Source: Poriferisodalis sp965208925
Lineage (GTDB): Bacteria; Actinomycetota; Acidimicrobiia; Acidimicrobiales; Poriferisodalaceae
NCBI RefSeq assembly: GCF_965208925.1
Contig: NZ_OZ242364.1
Coordinates: 2,480,001-2,544,000 of the forward strand
Length of the DNA stretch: 64,000 nt
Direction of reading: 5' to 3'
Part shown: in pieces, positions 58,915 to 64,000 of the stretch
How the letters are laid out: each line of letters opens with the position of its first letter
Numbering within the stretch: position 1 is the first letter of the stretch
Notes under the pieces: model-generated
What the model was told of the DNA's origin: nothing
The model's database searches: none
Seen by the model: the letters and a program-made list of their open reading frames with translations, nothing else
Made by a program: the position numbers and the translations under genes

Positions 58915-59514
58915 TCAGTCCTGCTTGGACTTGCCGGCGGCCTTCTGGTTCTTCTTCCAGATGCGGACCTCGGCGAGGGCATCGGGGCCATCGATGTCAG
59001 CCACCGAGCGCGGGTGGCCGTCGGCGAATGGTCCCGCGGCCGCCTTCCAACCCCGAGGCGCGACGCCGAAGCGCTTGGCCAGGATCGCCACGAAGATCTT
59101 GGCCTTCTCGTCGCCGTAGCCGGGAAGAGCCCTCAGCCGGTCATACAGCGCCTTGCCGCTGCGCACATCGGCCCAGACGGCGCCAGCATCGCCGTCATAG
59201 TTCTCGACGATGTAGCGGGCCAGTTGGCCGCAGCGCTTCGCCATCGACCCAGGGAAGCGGTGCAGCGCCGGCTTTTCCTTGAACGCCGCTTCAAGCTCGT
59301 CGGGATCCATCTCGGCGATGGATGCCGCCGAATACCGGTCTCCCAGTCGTTCGGCGAGCACAGCCGGCCCCTTGAAGGCCTTTTCCATGGGGATCTGCTG
59401 GTCGAGCATCATGGCCAGCAGCAGCGAGAACGGGTCGTCCCGCACGAGTTGATCGGACGCCGGATCGCCCGTGACCGCCAGCGTTCCCCGTTCCGAACCC
59501 GTGCTGCTCGCCAT
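58915..59514 (-). CDS. HhH-GPD-type base excision repair protein
   Basis: 199 aa. The helix-hairpin-helix is LPGYGDEKAKIFVAILAKRFG at about residues 125-148, and the N-terminal PFSLLLAMMLDQQIPMEKAF is the conserved helical entry of actinobacterial HhH-GPD proteins. No Fe-S cluster Cys motif is present. The catalytic Asp of typical glycosylases is not certain (IDGPDALAE region). Convergent with the acyl-CoA ligase, 3 bases between the stops. Confidence 0.87.
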   Translation of the reverse strand: MASSTGSERGTLAVTGDPASDQLVRDDPFSLLLAMMLDQQIPMEKAFKGPAVLAERLGDRYSAASIAEMDPDELEAAFKEKPALHRFPGSMAKRCGQLARYIVENYDGDAGAVWADVRSGKALYDRLRALPGYGDEKAKIFVAILAKRFGVAPRGWKAAAGPFADGHPRSVADIDGPDALAEVRIWKKNQKAAGKSKQD

Positions 59515-59559
59515 AGCGCCGCACGCTACCGCTGGCGCATCAGGTCTTCGACGCTGCGA

Positions 59560-62500
59560 TCAGCCCCAGCAGCGGACGGATCCGTCGGAGCGAACCCCGC
59601 ATGCGTAGTCAGGGCCTGCCGATATCTGCGTGATTCTGCCGCCCGGAGGACGTGCCCTGCCGATGGTCCCCGACCCCCAGCAGGTGACGGTTCCGTCGGT
59701 CCGCAGAGCGCACGCGTAGTACGTCGACACCGACACCGCCGTGAAGGAACCCGACGGAGGATCGGCAGGCGTCCGCAGCTTGGTCGTCTCGAGGATTTCG
59801 GATCGCCAGGTCCAGCACTCGAGCCGGTTCGCGGTTGTCACTGCGCAGGCGCGGTACCAGCCGACGGACACCTCGGTGAATGTGCCCGACGGCGGATCGT
59901 CAGGCCATGCCTCACTGCTGCCCCAACAGGCGAGCGTTCCGTCGGTGCGCACCCCGCACGCATAGCCGATCGTGGCCGACACCGAACTGAATCGCTGGTC
60001 GTCGCTCGGCGGTGGCACTGTGTCGTCGCTCGACCAGGCCCAGCATTCGGCCTTCCCGCTCGAGTGCACAGCGCAGGTCTGACCGCGGCCGACCGAAACG
60101 TCAGTGAACTCGCCGTCAGGCACGGTCATGTCGCCGTAGTAGTCCCAGCAGGCGAGGCGTCCGCCGGCCCCGACGGCGCACGCCACGCTGCTGGCTTCGC
60201 GAAAGCCGCCGACAGAGACGTGGCTGAAGCTGCCTTCGGGCAGAGCCCCGGGATCGGGCGGCCGCCACCCTTCGACGCTGAGCGATATGCCGAGATATTC
60301 GCGGTCCCAGCATTCGACTGCGCCCTTGACCGTGATGCCGCAAGGATGAGTGGACCCCACGGATACCTGGGCGAATCCGGTCGATGGCGGTTGAGGACCG
60401 TCGCCGTATCCGTTGCCCCAGCAGCGCGCCTTGCCGTCGGTTCGCAGCGCGCACGCATGAAATCCGCCAGAGGAGATCTGGATGAATCGCCCAGCCGGTG
60501 CCAGCGCCGGCCGATTCGCATAGCCGTACTGGCCCGATCCCCAGCATTCGATGTGGCCGTCGGCGGTGATGCCGCAGAGATCAGAGGTCTGGACGAACTC
60601 GCCGCCGCCTGGGGGTGACGCGGGATCGGGCGGACTCGCGTACCAACAGGCAACACTGCCGTCGGTGCGGGTGCCGCACCTGCTCCCGACGTGGGCGAAT
60701 CTCCCCGGCAGAGACTCGGTGAGACGTATCTCGCGCGGGTCGTTGTAGGACTCGCCCCGGGCGAAGTACCAGCAGGCCATCGTCTGATCGTCTCGCAGAC
60801 CGCACAGGCTTCCCTCGCCGAGCGAGGAGAGTCGCAGATCCGGGGGTGACTCGACATCTCCGAGCGAATAGCCGCCTAGGGAGCCCCAGCAGGCGAAGCT
60901 GCCGTCAGCGCGAAGTGCGCACGAGATTCCGTCTGCGGTCATCACTTGTATGAACTCGCCGTCCGGCGACGCCGTTTGGCCGTAGTAGCCGTCGCCCCAG
61001 CAGTGCACGGTGCTCTGAACGGTCAGTGCACACGTGTGGTTGTCGCCGGCTGCCACCTGCAGGTACTTGCCGCTGGGGGCGCTCGCGTGGCCCCAGGTGT
61101 TGTTGGAGCCCCAGCATTCGATTTCGTGATCCAGTGTCACCCCGCAGGCGTATCTGTCGCCCACTGATATCTGGGTGAACGTGGGATCCTGAGGTTCTGG
61201 TCCTGTCTTCGCGTGCCGTCGAACGGGTCTGAGCTCGATGCCTCCGACGGTGGCTCGATCGTCGGCGTCCGAAGGATCCGATACGTCGGTGAACACCACC
61301 TTCCAGTCGCCGAACGCATCGACTCCCAAGATGAACGTCCCGGGTTCGCAGAGGGCATCTTCGGATTCGCCGATCAGCACCGGCAGCGTGCTGTTGCCGG
61401 AAGTCGAATCACCCCTGAGGTCCGCAAGGGTCACGAGGCGCGGCTGATGCCCGCAGTAGATGGCTGCGCCGTGCAGCACAACCCTGAACGCCTTGCCGTC
61501 ATTCCCGGTGACTGATGACTCTGCAATCCAGCTGCCTGCACTGAGATCTACCGGCGTGCCGACCGGTCCGGAGCCCGTGACCGTGACCGACCCGTCGGAC
61601 TCCGCGATCATGAGCTTGTTGTCCGCGTCCTTGCGGGCCTCTCCGGTCCCTTCGCGCAGTTCGAGAGTCCAGTCGCCGGATGCACTGACCCTCAGCGTGA
61701 AGACGATCACCTCGCACCACTCATGATCGGGTGGGCTGATGGTCAGGGTCGCCGTGCTGCGGGGCGAGAGTTCTCCGCTCAGTCCGCCGGCGACTCGGTC
61801 CTCGGCCCCGTTCTGACATTCGGGCAGGTCCGAGTAGTGGGGGCCGACGTACGCCAAGTCAGCCGAGCTCTCTCCGTCAACCGATGAGAAGGCAGCGGTC
61901 CATGAGCCGCTCGCAAGCGTCAGCGGCAACTGGGTTGCATCATGTCCCTCGATCGTGAGGATGGTGCCCGAGTCGTCGACAGCATCTCGCTCGACGATTT
62001 GCTCGGAGTAGTGCTCGAACACCACGCTCCACTGGCCGGTCGCAGTGACTTCGAATGAGAAGGGGCCGGGACGGCACCAATCGGCCCGTTCGTGACCGAT
62101 TCTGAATGGGCGAACGGCAAAGCCGCGGTCGCCATCGGTGATGACGTCGTCGATCAGCGTGATTCCTCGCGGCCAGTTCTGGCACTCCGAGTTGTGACTG
62201 CCGAGCACCATGACGACTTCGCCGGCGTTGTTGCGGACGTACAGGTGCGCAGTCCAAAGGCCCGAGGGGAGGTGCACCGTCGTTTCGGTGCTGCCGTGGC
62301 CCCCGACCAAGACGGAGGCCTCCGTCTCGCGGACATAGGTCGCTGTCGTGTTGGGCTCAGATGGGAATTCATCTGGCTCCGGCGTTCGCGGCTCACCGTC
62401 GTCGTCCGGCTCGGCAGCCGTTCCGTCGGGATCCTCGCCAGCTCCCGGTTCGGTGGGCTCGGAATCTGGGTCGCTGGCGGGCTCTGCGCCCGGTGCGGAC

Positions 62501-62844
62501 TCGTCGGCGGGATCGGACTCAGCCGGGGTGTGATCCGCAGAATCGGCGGCATCTCTGTCGCCGGCTCCATCGGGCGCTGTGTCCGGGTTACTGGGACCAA
62601 CGGCTGCCGTTGGGTGTGTGGCGACCGTCTCAGGTGGTGCCGCTTTGATCGGCGCGGAATCCGTTCGGGGTTCCGCATCGGCATCGGTACCTGAGACCTC
62701 GGTCCGCGCTGTGGGAACCGAGGATTGCTCAGTGTCGGTAACCGGCGCCGAGCATGCGCCCAGCACTATGGCGGCAGCGATCACCGGAAGGAAACAGCGC
62801 ACGAGGCGAGGCGCGGATCTCCCGCAGAATGAGCCGCTCACCAC
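59560..62844 (-). CDS. large RCC1-repeat lipoprotein
   Basis: 1094 aa surface lipoprotein. The signal peptide ends in the lipobox VLGAC (Cys about 31). A highly acidic Asp/Glu/Pro/Ser linker runs to about residue 165. Three repeats of about 115 aa follow, each with SG-W-TA, a WC or LC-PG-F pattern and a GDW-V/L-F ending. From about residue 565 there are 14 RCC1-like units, each with a central Cys and ending in a Cys-Trp (ECWG, VTCWG, VRCWG); the protein stops just after the last. Fourteen units fit two seven-bladed propellers. GTG start (62844 or 62841). Cell-surface binding is likely; ligand unknown. Confidence 0.85.
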   Translation of the reverse strand: MVSGSFCGRSAPRLVRCFLPVIAAAIVLGACSAPVTDTEQSSVPTARTEVSGTDADAEPRTDSAPIKAAPPETVATHPTAAVGPSNPDTAPDGAGDRDAADSADHTPAESDPADESAPGAEPASDPDSEPTEPGAGEDPDGTAAEPDDDGEPRTPEPDEFPSEPNTTATYVRETEASVLVGGHGSTETTVHLPSGLWTAHLYVRNNAGEVVMVLGSHNSECQNWPRGITLIDDVITDGDRGFAVRPFRIGHERADWCRPGPFSFEVTATGQWSVVFEHYSEQIVERDAVDDSGTILTIEGHDATQLPLTLASGSWTAAFSSVDGESSADLAYVGPHYSDLPECQNGAEDRVAGGLSGELSPRSTATLTISPPDHEWCEVIVFTLRVSASGDWTLELREGTGEARKDADNKLMIAESDGSVTVTGSGPVGTPVDLSAGSWIAESSVTGNDGKAFRVVLHGAAIYCGHQPRLVTLADLRGDSTSGNSTLPVLIGESEDALCEPGTFILGVDAFGDWKVVFTDVSDPSDADDRATVGGIELRPVRRHAKTGPEPQDPTFTQISVGDRYACGVTLDHEIECWGSNNTWGHASAPSGKYLQVAAGDNHTCALTVQSTVHCWGDGYYGQTASPDGEFIQVMTADGISCALRADGSFACWGSLGGYSLGDVESPPDLRLSSLGEGSLCGLRDDQTMACWYFARGESYNDPREIRLTESLPGRFAHVGSRCGTRTDGSVACWYASPPDPASPPGGGEFVQTSDLCGITADGHIECWGSGQYGYANRPALAPAGRFIQISSGGFHACALRTDGKARCWGNGYGDGPQPPSTGFAQVSVGSTHPCGITVKGAVECWDREYLGISLSVEGWRPPDPGALPEGSFSHVSVGGFREASSVACAVGAGGRLACWDYYGDMTVPDGEFTDVSVGRGQTCAVHSSGKAECWAWSSDDTVPPPSDDQRFSSVSATIGYACGVRTDGTLACWGSSEAWPDDPPSGTFTEVSVGWYRACAVTTANRLECWTWRSEILETTKLRTPADPPSGSFTAVSVSTYYACALRTDGTVTCWGSGTIGRARPPGGRITQISAGPDYACGVRSDGSVRCWG

Positions 62845-63051
62845 GCCTAGCCTCCTGCGCTCGACACCATCGAGGCTAGTGAGAGGTCGAATTGCGCCCT
62901 GAGCGACGATGCGACTCTCGTCTGGTCGGGTGACGGCAACTAGGCGTGCGGGCGCTGACCAAGTGGGGCTTCGGGGGAGTCACGTTTCGCTGCGCCTGGC
63001 CCGGCAACGGTCACTGCCGACGTTTACCGGTTGTCGTCCATACTGGTTCGC

Positions 63052-63552
63052 GTGGAGACGCCCGCAGCCTTCGAACACGATCAGAGATTGTCCGAACGGA
63101 TGCGTCGCCTCATGGTGTCGTTCATCGTCGTGGTTGCAGTGGCAATCGTGGCGGTGATCCTGATGGCCGTGCTGCTGGCCGATTCGGGGTCGATTGAGTT
63201 CGAATTCATCGGCATCGTGCCGGGAGCGTTCGTTGTGCTGTTGGTGCTCGCTCTCTGGTCGAGAGCGGCCGTACGCATCCAGGTCGATGACCGTCTGTTC
63301 AGGCTTCAACTGTGGCCCTTGCCGTTCAAGTCGAAGGTTCCGCGGGAGGCAATCACGCTGGCCTACGTGCGCCAGGTGCGACCGCTGAGGCAGTACGGGG
63401 GCTGGGGCGTCAGGACCAGACGGCGCGATGTGCTCTATTCGGTCGGCGGCACCACTGCAGTCACCGTCGAATTCCACCGAAACGGCACACCCCGCAAGCT
63501 CTCCGTCACCACTGACCGAGCCGAAGAGCTCCTCGCAGCCTTGTCCGCATAA
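63052..63552 (+). CDS. small membrane protein
   Basis: 166 aa, not recognised. Two adjacent transmembrane segments at about residues 19-43 and 52-71 precede a cytoplasmic beta-rich domain (IQVDDRLFRLQLWPLPFKSKVPREAI, then TAVTVEFHRNG). The plan is like that of the first gene in the window (68-628), possibly a PH-like fold after a membrane hairpin. GTG 63052 chosen; TTG 63031 would add seven residues. It sits about 200 bases from the divergent RCC1 lipoprotein. Confidence 0.65.
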   Translation: METPAAFEHDQRLSERMRRLMVSFIVVVAVAIVAVILMAVLLADSGSIEFEFIGIVPGAFVVLLVLALWSRAAVRIQVDDRLFRLQLWPLPFKSKVPREAITLAYVRQVRPLRQYGGWGVRTRRRDVLYSVGGTTAVTVEFHRNGTPRKLSVTTDRAEELLAALSA

Positions 63553-63633
63553 CTGCGCGAAGCCTCCAACTGTGCCGAAACGTTCGCTAAGGGGCCGACC
63601 GGACGATTCGAGTCGGCGTCGACGTGGGCCACA

Positions 63634-64000
63634 ATGCAGCGAGTGGACGAGTGCGTGTTCTGCCGGGTCGTGGCTGGCGCTGAGCCCTGCCACGTCGTCT
63701 ACGAGGACGAACGCCATCTTGGATTCTTGGACATCTTCCCCAACACTGAAGCGTTCAGCGTGGTGATCACCAAGCAGCACCTCGCCAGCGATATTGCACG
63801 CGCCGACAGCCAGATGGCCGCGGGATTGTTCGAGGCAGCCCGCCACGTTGCGGCCAAGATCGCAGACGCCTACGACGATGTAGATCGCTGCGCGATCGTG
63901 TTCGAGGGGATGATGATCGACCACCTGCACGCCAAGGTCATCCCGCTGCATCACACGGCCGGCGTGCCGCCCGGTCCTGAGCCGGAGACGACTGCCCGCA
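63634..64000 (+). CDS. HIT-like protein, 3' end cut by window
   Basis: At least 122 codons are open from ATG 63634 to the window edge. MQRVDECVFCRVVAG opens with a CxxC, as in zinc-binding HIT proteins. FLDIFPNTEAFSVVITKQH and IDHLHAKVIPLH follow. The triad reads HLHAK, with Lys in the third place instead of His, a form seen in a HIT subgroup with the HAHIKLxP or HLHAKLxP ending. Because the gene runs off the window, the C-terminus cannot be judged. Confidence 0.82.
   Translation, partial: MQRVDECVFCRVVAGAEPCHVVYEDERHLGFLDIFPNTEAFSVVITKQHLASDIARADSQMAAGLFEAARHVAAKIADAYDDVDRCAIVFEGMMIDHLHAKVIPLHHTAGVPPGPEPETTAR

Overview
The window is a GC-rich, densely coded chromosomal segment from an actinobacterium. 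Several independent markers point there: mycothione reductase; an F420-type LLM oxidoreductase; the gcvH / FHA (GarA-like) / MerR / DUF151 / MerR gene string known from mycobacteria; and a DUF222-HNH (13E12-type) endonuclease. The mix of catabolic genes would fit the Acidimicrobiia or relatives, but that is inference. I see no rRNA, tRNA, CRISPR array or complete insertion sequence. No gene-free stretch exceeds about 300 bases; the longest are 45432-45710 and 10490-10734.

Layout. 1-4.5 kb: small membrane protein and methylmalonyl-CoA mutase (mutA-mutB, minus). 4.6-11.3 kb: leuS, an IlvG-like ThDP enzyme, a YedK-type SRAP protein, a HIT protein and a CDP-alcohol phosphatidyltransferase. 11.4-14.5 kb: gcvH-FHA-MerR-DUF151-MerR. 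14.5-17.5 kb: msrB, LLM oxidoreductase, unknown protein, enoyl-CoA hydratase. 17.5-23.5 kb: Rieske oxygenase facing a tightly packed operon of NicX-like ring-cleavage dioxygenase, acyl-CoA ligase, hydroxyacid dehydrogenase and class V aminotransferase, perhaps an uncharacterised catabolic pathway. 23.5-28.5 kb: phosphatase, GNAT, serine hydrolase, mycothione reductase. 28.5-39 kb: a long co-directional minus-strand block (serB, ArsC-like, gcvT, gcvP, DinB-like, nucleoside hydrolase, selD, NadD-like, 2OG oxygenase). 39-43.9 kb: ilvD, OFA-type MFS, thioesterase, DHPS-like. 44-49.6 kb: HNH endonuclease, lipoprotein with a poly-G tract, molybdopterin oxidoreductase and divergent ferredoxin. 49.7-52.9 kb: gamma-butyrobetaine/carnitine operon. 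52.9-64 kb: form II CoxL-like protein, methyltransferase, sugar kinase, acyl-CoA ligase, HhH-GPD protein, large RCC1-repeat lipoprotein, membrane protein and a HIT protein cut by the window edge.

The most notable result is a pair of selenoprotein genes that ordinary gene calling would split or truncate. selD has an in-frame UGA at the catalytic Sec/Cys position (31235-31237). An ArsC/Spx-family gene has UGA at its catalytic Cys position (37560-37562). Both UGAs are followed by a hairpin carrying GGUC in the apical loop, as in bacterial SECIS elements. They lie in the same gene block as the glycine cleavage genes.

The second is a lipoprotein whose signal peptide and mature part are out of frame across a run of 16 G residues immediately after the lipobox. 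That is the architecture of a slippage-controlled (phase-variable) gene, although a homopolymer error is possible. A third theme is short duplication of gene boundaries: the leuS 3' end (three tandem hairpins with the stop codon in the loop), the mtr 3' end and a methyltransferase start.
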